Notes under the pieces: model-generated
Seen by the model: the letters and a program-made list of their open reading frames with translations, nothing else
What the model was told of the DNA's origin: nothing
Databases searched by the model: none
Position numbers and translations under genes: made by a program
Part shown: positions 37,296-51,477 of the stretch, piece after piece
How positions within the stretch are numbered: position 1 is the first letter of the stretch
How the letters are laid out: each line of letters opens with the position of its first letter
From: Camarhynchus parvulus
Taxonomy: Eukaryota; Chordata; Aves; Passeriformes; Thraupidae
Direction: 5' to 3'
NCBI RefSeq assembly: GCF_901933205.1
Contig: NC_044574.1
Span: 5,044,733-5,108,732, forward strand
DNA: 64,000 nucleotides

Positions 37296-40200
37296 AAAGT
37301 GTCAGCCTTGGTGATCCTCCAAACTCGATGAGGCTTAAATGTATTCTACAAGCAACCCTGTGCTTTCAGAGCAATGGGCTGGATGATTCATTTTGGCTTT
37401 TTCATTCCTTGACTCTTATGACTTTCTGAGAATGGCTTCCCTCTGGCCACCCTCCTAAATCAGTGTGAGACTCCAGCCCATGACAGTTCCTCAGAAGGGT
37501 TTTACAGCTCGCACATGACCCTGGGTCTTTTGTCAAAGTAGCCAATATATGGCATCCAGTGGATTTTTAAGCCTGGCAGATCTGATAAACAGGCAGAGGG
37601 TACTGAAAAGGAAAGGAACAGACTGGAAACCAGAGGCTTTTGTGTGTTCCTGAGCAAAACAATTTATATCTGTGATGGGCCTGGGTTGAACAGCTTGCTG
37701 TGAGAAGAAGTGCTGAAATCCATACTTTTTAGGATAAGTATCCCTTTTTGCAAGAATGAAATGCTTATTTGTGAGAAAAGAACCCCAACCCCAGAAACCT
37801 GCCAGCAATCCTATGGTTCTTGGATTTGTGCGGTGAGCAGCACACTGGCAATCTTTTGGTAGGAGGTTTTCCAAATTGTTTCTCAGAGGCTGTCAGAGTG
37901 AATCCAAGTGTCACTGTCGCCCACTGGAATGCCAGAGCAGAAAGATTTCCTGACTCCAAAGGTAAAAATCACCAGTTATTGCAGGAAATCCTGCTGTCCA
38001 GCTGTGGCTTTTCCAAACATCAGCTTAAAACCAGGCTGGAGTCTTCTCACTAATCTGACTCAATATCTCTAGACATTCTTCCTTCCAAAGGTGGGATATC
38101 ATTATTTTGGTTTCATCTTCAATTTTATCCCTGAATAATTCTTCTTACTTTTCCATTCCGTTATTTTGTATTCCAAAAGATAACTTTGAATGGTGCACCA
38201 GAACATATGCATGCTTTTAAACATCCTGCTTAATTGGGTATTTAACTAATTATGGGGCAAGGAGCCTGGAGGGTTTGCTTTACTAGCGAGGAGACAATAC
38301 AAAATTTAAGCACCATGCACAAAAGTATTTTCTATCATGTTTTTCTTGTTATGGCCAGTAATGTCTTTATATTCACAGATTGAAATTTATTCTACCACTA
38401 ATAATGGCAGCCATGAAAAGAGAGTGAGGAGCACCAAAGGGGAAGAGGCACACATTGCTACTAAAATAATGAAGGCAAAATGAGAAAAAGCAAAGCAAAT
38501 CACTATTTTGAGATGCTGCCAGCTGATACAGTAGAACTATGGGATATGAATTCACTCTGATTTACAGGATAGGAACCCTTTTGCACAAAGTTATCAGACT
38601 AACAGGCTGGTATGCAGTCTTCCTTGGAATAATAGAGAAAGGCATCTCCAAGAGAGGTCACAGTTGTCTTGGAGATCTGTCTCTGCACTGGATAAATCAC
38701 TCTCTGGAGGTGATTTCCTGTCTCAAATAAAAAGCAGGGAGCCTATTTCTACTTTTGACTAGACATTTTAAGATTTGGAAAGCTGAAAGTTCAGCAAATC
38801 TCAACAGAAAGAGTTAATATTTACCTATACCAGCCTTCCCAGTTGTCAATTTTTGGATCTTAAACGGTTTAAACTAATGACACCAGATCTCAATTTCCCT
38901 GGGAAAGTTCAAGTATAGGCAGGCAAGCTTAGATCCTAAAAGATAATTTCTATTTTCCACAAAGTGCCTTCTTACATAATAGAGTGTCACACTGGGAGCA
39001 TGTGTGGAAATGATCATCTTGTGCTTTTTGCCTGAGAGCACTGCAAGGGAATTTATACCACTGCTCAATGTTCTGCTGCAAAAAAAACCTCATATTGCAG
39101 ACAACTTATCAAGAGGAAACCCCCAAGTAAGACTTTTATAGCACTCTGCTGGAGATTTGCCACCAACCTCCTCTAGCAATGGGATCCCAAACCAGAAGTA
39201 TTCCCCATTCTGATTCTTTTTCTTCTTTTCTGATTTTATCTATATCAAAGAAGAGGAAAAGCTCAGTAATGGACCACAGTGGGGGAAAAGTGGTTTCAAT
39301 TTAATTATTCATAATGCAATTTTGCAGCAACTACATCATGTGTTAGCTAAATTCTTAACTGCTTTTAAAATGGAGACAAGGATAGCATAAGTGCATCTGC
39401 TGGGGGTGTCTCTGTGGATGGGAGATGACTGAGAGCTCTGAGCTGATCCTGTATTCCTAGAAATAATCGCTTCATTACTTGAATGAGTTACCTCGAGCTG
39501 AGCTGATGTCATTCTCCATCTGTTTCTGTGCATTTACTGAACCAGTGCCACTGGACAGCAAGGAAGAGCTCTGTGTAATGTGAAAAAACCCAAGGAAGTC
39601 AGAGCCTCAAGGTGCTGAGGAAGCTGGAGCTTCTCTGGCTACAGTCAAAGGCAAAATTGAAGGACAAAGTGCAAGGTTTATATTCTCAATATATGGACTT
39701 AATTTTCAGCACCGCCTCAGACTGACAGCTTCAGACATCATGTAACTGCTTCTGGCCTTCAAACTACAGGTGTAAAATGGGAATTGTAAAGATGATGATT
39801 GCCTTCCATCTCACTATTTTTTATCTGATTTCATTTTTGTGTTAAGTTTCTTCTTGATATTTGTAGCCTTGATATTTGGACACGCATATATACTCCGCAC
39901 TACTTGTCAGTACTTGCGGATTTATTTAATAAAGTTGGATTATTCTTAAGTATTTAATATCCAATCCTGTGGTTTTTTCAATATTTCAGGGTCTGTGAAA
40001 AATATATCTGAGAAATATATGGATGGACCTCTTCTACTTAAAGCTTATGACTTAAACTCTGCTCAGCCTATATGTGTATGATAATTTAAACTTAATATTA
40101 TACATTTCTTGGAATAATGGCAGTAACATTGCAAAATATTCTTTGTTATGCAGAATATGGGTGCAAATGCTGTGCCTCCTTAACTTGTCCTTTCAACAGA

Positions 40201-43200
40201 TTTTACTTTGCAGTTACAATGAGTATGTACACCTCAGATTTATTTGGTGCTTTCAGAAATCTTTAGATCAAGAGGTCCTTCTCATCTTTCCAAAAATTGC
40301 ATTTGCCACTTTATCTCAAGGATATAAAATAGGAATTTCCCCATCTACAGCATCCAAACAAACATGTGAGCAGATTGCTCAGCTGCAGCTCTCAACAGGG
40401 ATGGCAAAGCTGTGTTGCAGAACTGTTGTGACTGCCAGAGGATCAAAAGAGTCAAGTAGAGAACAGAACGTGTATAACTGGCCCAGGTCACTTCAGATGA
40501 GGAAAGAAACTGTGTGGTCAGTATATGTATTTTTTTTTACTGGCTCCTCTTTATTGATAGGCACAGAGAAGGCCACCATGACTACCTTGTCTGGACCAAC
40601 ATGAGCTGCAGATTTTTGCTGCATTTAGATTTGTGTTCTGGAACTGGTTTGTAGCAGAGATATTCTTGTCATAGTCCTATCTACTCACATCCTTAGAGGA
40701 TAAAACCTTACTCAGTTGAATGTTTCACTAGAAATATTGAAGGTCACATCTTATTTTCTATCCAGGGAAAATTCCTTCCTTTAAGGTCCCAGTCACCATC
40801 CTTAGAAGTGACATAACTCAGGTCTCAAAGTGGGGAAACTTAGATATTAAAAATATTGTGGTTTTTCCAAAGGATTCACTGCATAGGAAAAGACAAACAG
40901 TGAATGCACAGAACTAACAAGCACGAGTCTAATGGTGAATTCTCACCTGGGTTAAACATTGGCATAGTTAAGGGATCAAAAATTGAGTAGGGTAGATTGA
41001 GGCAGTGCAAAAGCAGGACAACAAATGGAAGTGCAGTGCCAGGCCTAATCTTGTCCACATTTTGTATTGCCATGATGACCAAGAGGTGGGAACACTAAAA
41101 AGGGTGTACAAATAAAAAAGTGACACTAGACTGGGAGCATTGATCGATATTAACGAGGCAAGAAACTGGATCAAAGCTGACCTTGAAAATTTGCACCAGT
41201 TCTTTTTCTAAATTATTTCTGAAGTGTTTTATGGGAATGGAAAAGGATATGTAAACCCTGAAGAGGCAGGGAGCCTAATTAACGTTGGGACTTTTAAAGT
41301 GCAGACTGAAAGCTTCCAAATACCAGCCAGAGAGGTAATATCAATGGAACACTTACCTGTGTGATGATCCATCACTGCTTAGAAAGCATTGTGCTGGATG
41401 TATGATAGCGAAGAGGGAAAAAAGTGAGAGAATTAAATATCTAGATAAACAGCACAAACTGAGTATGTCAGTGAGAGAACTCTTGAATGGGGACAGAATC
41501 TGTGAGCTCTGGTGTTGATTCCCTGGAAGATTTGCAGGTAGGGGAAAAAAACAGCAAAAAAAATCTCTTAATGTATCTGGTAACAGGTAGAAATTAAAAT
41601 GTCTCAGTAATATAAAATAAATGAAAGAAACAGGAAATCAAGCTAAGACCACCAACTGGCATGGAAATTCTCAGTGCACATGGTTCCAGGTTGTGCCTGT
41701 AATTGCAGTCAGATTTGGTGATTTTTCTGTCATTTGTACCTGCTTTCAAAGAAGCAGGTAAGAACCACCTGTGTGTATTATATTCAGCTAAAGCTGGCCA
41801 GAGGATAATTTGACTTTGCAGCAGCTTTCCAGATATAAATGTTTATATTCAATCTGCACTGGAATAAAACCTAATGCCCTGGTACATTTTCTCAAAATGA
41901 ATTTGGTCTGGAGCACTGCACTTTTAAATCAGAAAGGTTCTGTTAAAATCTGTGATTAAATGAAAACTATGTCATATCAGAAATTTTATTGTGGGACAAT
42001 GCTGAAATAGGAGTCTTGAAAGAGACTTTTTGGGTTATCCAGCTTCTGTGCTATCAGAGTCAATGGGTTGTACAGCATTATCCAAAACAAAAAAAGTGCT
42101 CTGTTTTTAACGAGCTATTCCAGACTGAGGATTTTATAATCATTATTTTAATATTTTGAAAGAGTCTTCTGATCTCCAACCTGCCTTATCTACCAGCCAA
42201 TTCATCCTATTTATTCTTTTATCTGTATTCACCTTTAGATTTCCTGCCTCTGTGTTTTCTCATCAAGGGTGGCACCTCTTTGCTCTGCCAACCTGCACAA
42301 GCCAAGAGCTATTTATATCTTGTAAAACAGGTTATTTACATCTTGTAAAACATCCATCAGTTTAATGAAGTCACAAAAATTAGTTCCAAACGGCATATTT
42401 GGACTCAGTGAGTGAATTTGGAGCTCCCAGAGCTCATGGTTTTGAAGGTTTAGCTCTTTTGTCTTTGTCCATAACCAAGAAACTTCTCTCCCTCATGCTC
42501 AAGGAAATCAGAACTATAAATGTAATTATGGGACTGTAGGACCTGTGCCACTCCTAAAAAGGAGAAATACCAGAAGTGTCAGCACACTGACAGCCTGACC
42601 TAAAGACAGCTGCAGTGAATAAAAACATCTTTGGTCTGCTTTAGTTTGACCTCCAACATATCCTTGTGTTTAAAGGTAATAATCAGTCACTCATGCATTT
42701 CCTTGGACACCTGGCTGTGCAAAGGCAGAGCAGAGCAAATGGGTGTCTTGAATTCCTATGGTTGGATCAAAAATGCCACGTCCTATGGCACAAAACAAGG
42801 ATCCAGCAGCAGCACGAGCTCACAGAGCTGCTCAAAAGACCATGTGTGATATATTAATGGCCTGAGTTTCTGTCAGTGTCAATGTCTCTGCACTGCCCTG
42901 TAGTTTTGAGTCCCATACCTAGTAGATATTCCCCTTTTAAAAAATATTTATCACTTCTTTTCTTATCTCACCCTCTAAGCACTTTGCTGCTGGATCTGAG
43001 GGGTTTATATGATTCTGCACTTCTCTAATGTTTGGCAAACTCCAGTTTTGCCTTGTGACAGAGACAAAATGCTAAATTTATTTGCCACAGGCGACAAGTA
43101 AATGTCTGCCTGACAATGTTGTGACATCTTTTCAGAGATATTCATTTGGAGAAACAGTAGGCTGCTTTCCCACCCAAAGAAGCCATGCTTATCTTGAAAC

Positions 43201-43211
43201 ACCCATAATGA
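37296..43211. other. noncoding sequence, nothing recognised
   Basis: About 5.9 kb with no recognised repeat family or exon. It holds the window's longest open frame, 176 codons at 40074-40604 on the plus strand, whose translation shows no domain, signal peptide logic or family motif that I recognise. A 9-bp inverted repeat lies at 41737-41760. Confidence 0.45.
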
Positions 43212-43254
43212 TCCTCCTCATCATCATCATGGTCATCATTCTCATCATCATCAC
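43212..43254. repeat. imperfect (CAT)n / (TCA)n microsatellite
   Basis: Interrupted TCA triplets (CATCATCATCATGGTCATC and similar) across about 43 bases. Confidence 0.85.
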
Positions 43255-45099
43255 ATGAAACCAATGCTCCATCCACTTTATAGACCTCAAGTAAAATGCT
43301 GTTCAATTTTTTAATCTGATATCTGATTATTTAGTGACACTGAACAGAAAAATAACCACCCAGTGACTTTATCTGTGTATTCCTTCTGCTGGGGAGTGTT
43401 TCTTAGATCAGTTACAAATGCATTCCCTGTTTTTCTGTGGTCAGTTCCTTGCCATTACACTTTATTTTTTTGTTCACAATAAAAGATTTGAAATTTTATC
43501 TTAAATTTACGTACTGCCTCAATCTAGCTGCTTGGGTAAAACTATGGCAAGAACCAACAGTTCCAGTCCCTTTCAAAGAATAAGGATATTTATAGCGGGA
43601 GATAACATCTTTTGCTGAACCACCTGGTATAACTTGAAGAAAAAGATGAGATCTAAGACATGCAGGTCCTTCCTTAGTTCTTCTGTATCTTTTTTTTGCA
43701 TTGCTAAAAAATTCTCAGAAAATTTTAAAGCGTGTTATAGTAATTAATGAATAAGTAATAAATTAGTCTACGAATCAAATTGCTGGGCAGTATTGTAGGC
43801 TCATATTATTATATCAAATTTTGGTCTGAATTTTAAAAAGCATCTTTTGTATAATGAATGTGTTCGAGGGTTAAAAGGGGACAACTGTGTTATTGTTAAT
43901 AGGAAATGGAAACGGAACCGAAAATATAATTTGTTACTGTAACCTAAAATGAAAACAACATGATTTCAGCAGGGTCAGAAGACAACTCAATGGCAAACAA
44001 CTGTAAAGAATGAGACCTTTACCAATAGTGTGAGTCCTATTATGGAGGCAGATTTACCTATGCTATGTTGTTAAGAGAAATTTTACAAAATACACATATT
44101 ATACACTTCTAAAAATATTTTAGTACCTGGTAAAATGTTTATTGATAGTAGCTTTTGAAGAATAAATAAAGCTGGAATGCTGACCACTTAAAGAAAGTAC
44201 TAATATGACAAAAATGTCAGAAATATAATGTAGATTATATTGGTATGATAATGTGGAAAGGGTAGAAAAGGAACTGGAGCTGATTAATTTCTGTGTTAAT
44301 TAAAATAGTGATGAAATTTAAGGATTATTGCTTCCAAAGTACTGGGTAATACCATGTCTAAGGGACCTGTCTCTTCCCTAAACCAGCACACTGTTATACA
44401 GCTTTGTACATTTTCCTAGGTCATTAACCAAATCTAAATTGAAGGCAAAGTGAACACTGTACAGCATTTCTTCCCTGCTGCTGATTTAATGCCCCTTCAC
44501 CCCAAAATCTCCTTGTGGGGACCAGGGCAGAGAGATATCTGTCAGTGAACAATGACATGGGGAAAAACCCAGCTCTCTGAAACCTGTGGGACTTTTCCAT
44601 GTGATCCACCTCATGGGCTCAGCATCCCTTCCCTCTCCTCTTTTGTTATTAAAAGGTAAAGAAGAGCAGCTGCTGCTGTAGATGTAAAAAGCTGACAAAT
44701 TTGCAATAGGTGATGGCACCTGTGCCTGCCTAATTTAATCACAGCCCAAATAATCTGCCATCCATTTACAGAGGGGACAATGTTCAAGAGCATCCCAAAG
44801 TGACTCAGGAGCAGGAGGGTGACGAGCAGTTTGCTCAAACACCCTCTTGGCTGCAAAGGAAATTTACAGAATGTGACTGGTGGACATGAAAAAGCCTTTC
44901 CCTGCTTTTATGTAGAGTGGGGAAAAAAATGTGGTAAACAGCTAACAAAAACACCATATCCAACACTTTGGTGCCAGATGGATTCATCTGCACAGCGTTA
45001 TGTGAGCTGATGCTGATCCATCTGCAGTGAATGCTCCTTGCCAGTTTCTTGGCTTCCAGAGGGTTTGGGAGGCCAGGCCAGGGGAGGAAGAAGCTCCTT
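43255..45099. other. noncoding sequence, nothing recognised
   Basis: No recognised repeats or exons. Overlapping open frames on both strands near 44424-45116 (up to 93 codons) show no recognisable protein. Confidence 0.5.
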
Positions 45100-45651
45100 T
45101 GTTGTACAGGTACCACATCTCATCCCATCTGGGTCACCAGAAACTGATGCCTTGAGAACGCTGACCTAGAACAGAGGCTGGACAGAGTTAAAGAATAAAG
45201 CAGGGATTTATTAAAAGGATCTCCTCAATGGATACACCTTGGGCAGCACAAGAGCCCAGCCAGGGCTGCACCCAAGATGAACCAAAATGGTCACAATATG
45301 CACAACTGCTCACGGGGTCTCTCACTTTCATAAGTTCTCCTCCATTTCCATATTGGAGTTAATTGTCCAATTACAGCTTTAGGTTATGAAGTTCCATTCT
45401 TTTTGTTTTTCTCTCTTCAGGCCACATTGTTGATGCTCTTGGGCCTGAGATTTGGATCATTAGTCCTTGGTCCCCAGCTAGAGAAGGAATTGTTTTGTCT
45501 CCCTTCTCTGTGAAGAGGGCTCACCATCCCTTAATATGAAGTCAGACCCTCCTACTAGAGCAGCACAGAATCTGAAAAATATAAAATCTCAAACCTGAGG
45601 CATCAGCAGAAGTGTATTTTCTGCTGTTCCCTCATGGACTCACCTACAACA
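45100..45651 (-). mobile_element. solo LTR, second ERV family, minus strand
   Basis: The 552-bp element has 7-bp perfect terminal inverted repeats, TGTTGTA at 45100-45106 and TACAACA at 45645-45651, the TG...CA ends expected of an LTR. On the minus strand the 3' third holds an AATAAA polyadenylation signal (plus-strand TTTATT at 45207-45212) followed by 'ccctgctttattctttaact' and 'ctctgttctagg', an R/U5-like arrangement. The flanks GCTCCTT (left) and GCCTCCT (right) are similar but offset, so any target duplication has been altered. It is not similar to the LTRs at 10.4, 13.4, 28.6, 55.9 or 63.5 kb. No internal region is next to it. Confidence 0.75.
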
Positions 45652-48600
45652 GCCTCCTCTCCACTTCTATAGAATTATGTCACTACAATTGTGTTTGTTC
45701 ATCCCTGTGATTCTGTATGACGGCTGTGCTTCCAAATTTCAAATATCCATGTGCTCTTAGGTTTATAATTTTGCAAGACTTCTCATAAAATATTCAGTTC
45801 AACTTTAATAAAAAACCTTCACAATCCAGAAAAGAAGACTAAATACACTTGGGATTCTTACATTGCTTAACTTGTGGTATGAAGGCAGAAGCTGTGACTG
45901 TGACCTGTTACTAAAAATGTTTGTAGAAAAATACTTCAGTCAAATCTAGGTATAATTTTACTTGTTTTACAAAGGATCTTCATATTTAGGCAACAGTTGA
46001 ATTTTTTGTTTGGCTTGGGGTTTTATTTTGGTTATTTTACTTTCTTTTCTTTTTTTTCCCCCCCATTGAACAATATCTCACCACAGAGAAAATACAGGGA
46101 GGGTTTGGGCTTTTTTCCTCCCAGTAGACAAAGTTACTCTGCATTGACATCTGGAATTTTTGGGTGTTTTTTGTTTGTTTTTGTTTTGGGGTTTTTTGGT
46201 TGTGTGTGTTTGTTTGTTTGTTTGCATAATGGTCAAAAAACTCTAACTATTCTGCTTTAATTTGTGGTGAACCTCTCTAAAATTGATCCCACAGAATTAT
46301 TTGGAGTTTTCTAATTTCTTTATTGTAATGAGAATTAATCAACTTTGTCTAGACATAAAATAAGCTGATTAATAACTGATAAACATTTTTAAGAGATGCA
46401 GTTTAGTAAGCTTTGACTTAGATAGATAAAGAATATCCTCTTTTTTTCTCAAATAGGTTTTTGGAAATGTTTGATGCTTGGGCTTTTGTTTATATGTACT
46501 GTGCTACTTTTTCTCAGGGTTACTTATTCATATAATTTAATTGGATAGATCAAGATTTAAATCAGACTTTTAGCTTTGACTTGTATTTTATCTATCAATT
46601 ATGAGGTTACAAAGAGATAAGGAAACAAAAAAATATTTTTTGTAATGATGTATGATCACTAATAGCTGTAGCTCTTCAGAGTTTGTGGAATCCTGTGAAA
46701 CCAGTCAGACTTTTTTTTTTTACTGTTTTAACTGAAACTCCATCTGATCCAGCCAGGAAAATTTATCAGTATGGTTTTGACTGATATTTTGAAACTAGTC
46801 ACACTTAAAGGCTAAAACTCAAAAAGATTATTCTCAGTAAACTAAGGTAATTAAAAATGTATATATATTACTTTAACTAATCTATACATGACATTATATT
46901 TTTGGCACTATTTCAATATTATTCTTTTTAATCTTTTATAAAGCATCATTTAATGAGTAAAATTATTCTAATGTATGGGTTATGTTACAAAAGCATCCTT
47001 CCTCTTTGAAACCACTCTTTTCATAGTCCTGCAGGCCCAGAAGTCTATTCCTAATGAATGAATAAACAAATAGAAGCAACTTCTTAATTCATTTCAGACC
47101 ATCTTTCTTCAGGGGATATGATTGTAAATGAATAGATCTAAGACTAAGAAAAATAAAGAACCAGTAAAGTTATGCTTCAAAGGCCATTTACATCCCCTTG
47201 TGTATTTTTATGCTAATGTCTCTTTTGTTTCCCATTTTTCTGTTTCCACTGAAAGCTAAAACCCATAAATGAAATCTTTAAAAATCTTAATAGGGAAATG
47301 TGTCAAAACATCAAAAACCTTTGAAAAGGTTTTTGAAATCTGAAAGAACCTGAAACAGAAATTAAAGTTTAAAATGGCACAGTACCATTCAGGGATAGTA
47401 AGAGGTGTATGTTTGGAAAGGCTGAATCATGGGTTCTATTTATATACGTATAAATATATCTGTATGGGTGTTATATATTCTATAATAAGAATATTGAACT
47501 GGACAGATTCAATCAAAACAAAATAGGAAAATTCAGAGAACCAAATGAGGAGAAAGACAGGACTTTTATTTAAGGCCAGATATTAAAGGAGTTGTCTCAT
47601 AGTTTTAAATTTGCACACAATGGTGATAACTTGGAGCTTAGCAAAGCTTTTTGTACACTTTGTTCTGTAAGTATGCATTTGAGGGAAAGGCAAATCCAAA
47701 ATAATCTGTAAGACAATATCCGATTAATTAACTATTCTGAATGTTTTGAGAAATGGGGAAAGGAAAAGTAAAGAGAGAATATTTCCCCCAACTTTTTGAA
47801 ATTAAAGGATTTGCCTTTTTTCCATATGACTATTTTGCAGCCTACATTTGTTTAAATCTATTATATCTTGAGAAAACTAAAATCATCTAAAAATGAAAAA
47901 AAGAGAAAAATACCCCTTTGAAATGCAAATTTTTAGACTTTTCCAGTGTTCTTTTGTCAATTACAAAACATTAAAAATCACTTCCTGTAATCCTACTTTG
48001 TTTTAAGCTGAAATACCTTTTTCATTTTCACTATGAAATTAAATTAAAATACCAGATCAGCACAGGATCGAACTTTGGTTTTTGTTCTCTTCGATCAAGG
48101 TCTTGGATGTCAGGTCATTAACTTCACGAGCTGAACTTTTGCCAAGCAATGGTATTTTCTGAATTGCCATGGAGAAAAAGATGGGAAGCAGGCTTTGGTT
48201 AGAACCCCTGAGAAGCAACTATAATCCCCAGGTTATAACCTCGGAGAAGCAATTTTGCTTAACCTCCTCACCCACTCAGAGCAGCTCTCAGGAAAAGTTT
48301 TTCACAGTGTGGGTCAAACTGGTTCTCCTGCTTTAAGTGCACTTAAAGAAGTGTACTCTACTCAAAATACTTATGTAATACATCAGCCTAAAATACTGAT
48401 GTGATGTATCTGGAATTCAGGTGTGTGATGTAATGAAGAGAAGGATCTGTTGTGGTGCAGGTTGCTCAAACCTCAGACACTCAGTCTTTATTCAGGGTGT
48501 GATAGCTCTGTCCCCACTCTCTGAATCAGTCAGAGAGAGTGGTTACACAGTAGGAACAAAGGAAAATCTTCAATTCTTTCTGAGAATATTTATCATTAAT

Positions 48601-51040
48601 ATGTCTTGGAAGGATCAGTACATATGACGGCGTGAGAAATTAGTTTTGCTTTCACATCCAGTTGAAGATGTGCTGAAATTTGGATTATTTTTATTTTAAA
48701 CCTTTAAGCAACGTACAAGCTGTGCATTTATCCTGATGAAGTGTAGCAGCAAACTGGGGCTGCAAACTCCTCTTTGCACAGTCCAGCTCCTGGCATGCTG
48801 CACAGGCTAATGAGAAAAATAACAGAAGCTTCACAATTATTTTCCTCCTGTCTGGCACTGGCTGGGAGCAGAGTTAATTGTTATTCTTTCTCCAGGGTAA
48901 CTGTCAGCCCTAAACTCGTGACTGAAGTTGCTACTCCCTGAGATAATGGAAACAAACAGAGACCAGAGTTTACAGAAATTGGTATTTGTCAAGTGTTCAT
49001 AGGCACTTCACCTGGTGCCTGCTGGGAGCAGAGAGATGGGGAAGAGGCTGCTTTGTTAACCTAATTTTCTCTGCTGAGTGGACTGCAGGCATGTGTTTTA
49101 AAAATCCTTGTCAAGGCTCGAGAACTCACGTGTCTGTACCTCAGGAGCCACGAGCCCTGCTGCTCTCATGTGCCTTTTGCTGGCTGCTGTCAGTTTATCC
49201 CATTAACCTGGCCAGGGCTCTGCAGGGTGCCAGGTCTGAGTTCCCCCACAGTCCAACATCACCTTAAAATTCAGGAGTGTCTCCAAAAAACCTCAAAAGT
49301 CTGTTTGCCCATTTAGGAGAAAACAGAAAAAGTTTTCAGAGATCTGCTCTGAATTAATCCCACTTAACTCCAAGCTGGTGACCTGATCACCTCATTGCTC
49401 ATGGCTTTCTTTGTAGGCAATGAAAGGAGCTGAAAACTCCAAAGGAAAACAAAAATTCCTCTGTAAACTGTCATGGGTCTTCTGTCTCTCTTGATATCAT
49501 AGTGTGACCCTGAATTAGAAAATTAATCACCACTACAGAGTGGCTGGGACAGTGAATTTTCTGGGATGAATTTTTTTTTTGTTTTTATTTCTATTCTTAG
49601 TCTCTAAAGAACCCTGACTCCTATTTCCAGGGTCTGCTAAATTACTGTAATTTTCACTACCTCATGTTCTAGCGTGTATGAAAATGCACAATATATCCTT
49701 GTATGCATAACCATGTAATTTTCTAATCAGCTGTAGTCAGACATGGCTTCAAATTGTGACCCCAAAAATAATTTTAATATTTAAGAACAGAATTGTTTTT
49801 CTTAATAATTTCAACCCAGATTGTAATTTCTCCAACAGCTGCAGCTTCTTCCTAGCCGTGCCTCTTTGAAAATCTACTGAATGCAATTTATGGGTAGCAA
49901 ACACAGATTTTTAATTTGCACTAGGTAATAACTATTAAAATAATTATTATGTACAAATAAGTTTCAAAAAATGACTTTCTGTTTGTTTCTTCTGAGTCTG
50001 TAATATATATTCCTTGTAATATATATTGCCACTGTATTTCTCTCTTGTGGCTCTTTTGTAATGATTAATTCCTCAGATCTCTCAAAAACATTTAAGGATA
50101 CAATGTCTTTCCCTATTTGGTGATCTATTTAATTAAGTTTGTAACAGACTTTACTTTTTTCAGTATATTTTATTCTTCATCTTTTTACACACTTGTTTTA
50201 CATCAGAAAATATTCTGATTGAATTACTTTAGGAAATAAATTACAGGTACAATACAAACTGCTGTCTTTTTATGGATTGCAGGGAGAGGTACAAAAAGAT
50301 GACAAATTGTCTTTTTCATAATGACATTTTCAGCAGAGCTGAAGACCAAAACTGTACAGATCTGACCAGTGGGTAAACACATTTTGCATAAGAGATCAAA
50401 TAATTCTTGACCATTTTGAGTGGAAACAGTCACTTACATGGTGACCTTAATCCTCATAATTTATGAAAATTAAAATGTAATTAGCTCTGAAAAATAAACG
50501 GCTGATTAAAAACAAGCAAAAAAAAATCCCCAAACAGAGTAACCTTGTATTTAGTATAATAGGTATTTGTAGAATGACTCACTCTGGTTTTTTATCTCAC
50601 ATTCTATCTCAATGACATGATTTGCCAGTAATTAAGTAGAAATCATTTCTTTGTTTACAGTAAACTTTACTAGCAAAAGTTAGAGACCAGTGCATTGTGT
50701 AAGGTGCTCAGCTTAGATGATTACTTTTGTAACAATTCAGAAGAGAATATTTCAGGTGTATAAACACAAGAGTTGCCTCAGGTGTAAGATTCTGAGTCCC
50801 TGTGCCCTGATTGAAGGAAGGTTCCTGGTTAAAGGCTGGGGGAGTGAGTGGAGGTCATGGAGCTGGTATGTTCAAGTGAGGTCAAAAAGAGAACCAGGTT
50901 AGGGATACTTGGTCAGCTCTAGGGGCTGACTGAGACACTTGGACTGAGGAGAAAGTAGGAAGAGAGTTGTAATTATCAGCACAAAATATTTCAGAAGATG
51001 GAGTCAACAGTAATGTATCATATCTCTACAGAATCAGAGC
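45652..51040. other. noncoding sequence, no recognised repeat family
   Basis: About 5.4 kb. A G/T-rich low-complexity tract lies at about 46161-46224 (TTTG and GTGT repeats). A perfect 18-bp palindrome is at 48331-48348 and an 11-bp inverted repeat at 47311-47336. The 48980-49270 interval is somewhat GC-richer with a 93-codon open frame that I do not recognise. Confidence 0.45.
48331..48348. repeat. perfect 18-bp palindrome
   Basis: CTTTAAGTGCACTTAAAG equals its reverse complement, with no spacer. Confidence 0.9.
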
Positions 51041-51477
51041 ATCCTGAAATCACAGAATGTCTTGGGTTGGAAGGGATCTTAAGGATCACCCAGTTCCAAT
51101 CCTGCTGACAGGGCAGGGACACCTTCCTCTATCCCAGGTTACTCTAAGCCAGGTCTAACCTGGCCTTGGAACCTTCCAGAGACATCTGGGGCAGCCACAG
51201 CTTCTCAGGGCAACCTGTGCCTCACCACTCTCACAGTAAAGAATTTTTTCCTAATATATAATTTAACCCTATCCTCTTTCAGTCCAAACTCATTACCCCT
51301 TCTTCTGTCACTCCATGCTCTTGCAAAAATTTGAGTTGCCCTGTCCAACTTCCTTGCAGGTTCCCTTCAGGCACTGAGAGACCACAACTGGGTCACCTTG
51401 GAGCTTCTGTTCTCCAGGCTGAGCAGCCCCAACCCTGTCAGCCCTTCCTCACACCAGAGCTGCTCCATCCCTCTGAT
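51041..51477 (-). mobile_element. CR1 LINE, 3' part (segment 1 of a split copy)
   Basis: Antisense CR1 on the plus strand begins at the element's 3' end: 'aaatcacagaatg', 'ttgggttggaagggatctta', 'cctggccttggaaccttcca', 'cttctcagggcaacctgtgc', then 'ctccaggctgagcagcccca', 'agctgctccatccctctgat'. It stops at 51477 in mid-element and the next expected CR1 sequence (the cctcctctgga motif) resumes at about 51984. This is therefore segment 1 of one element whose later segments are 51978-52145 and 52804-52957. Open frames at 51331-51631 are byproducts. Confidence 0.9.

Noticed and set aside
40074..40604. Longest open frame in the window, 176 codons, plus strand
   Set aside because: No recognisable domain or family, no ordered hydrophobic or catalytic pattern, and no splice or promoter context. 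In 64 kb read in six frames one frame of this size is not surprising.
43212..43254. Possible array of spaced short repeats
   Set aside because: It is an interrupted TCA microsatellite with no spacer structure.
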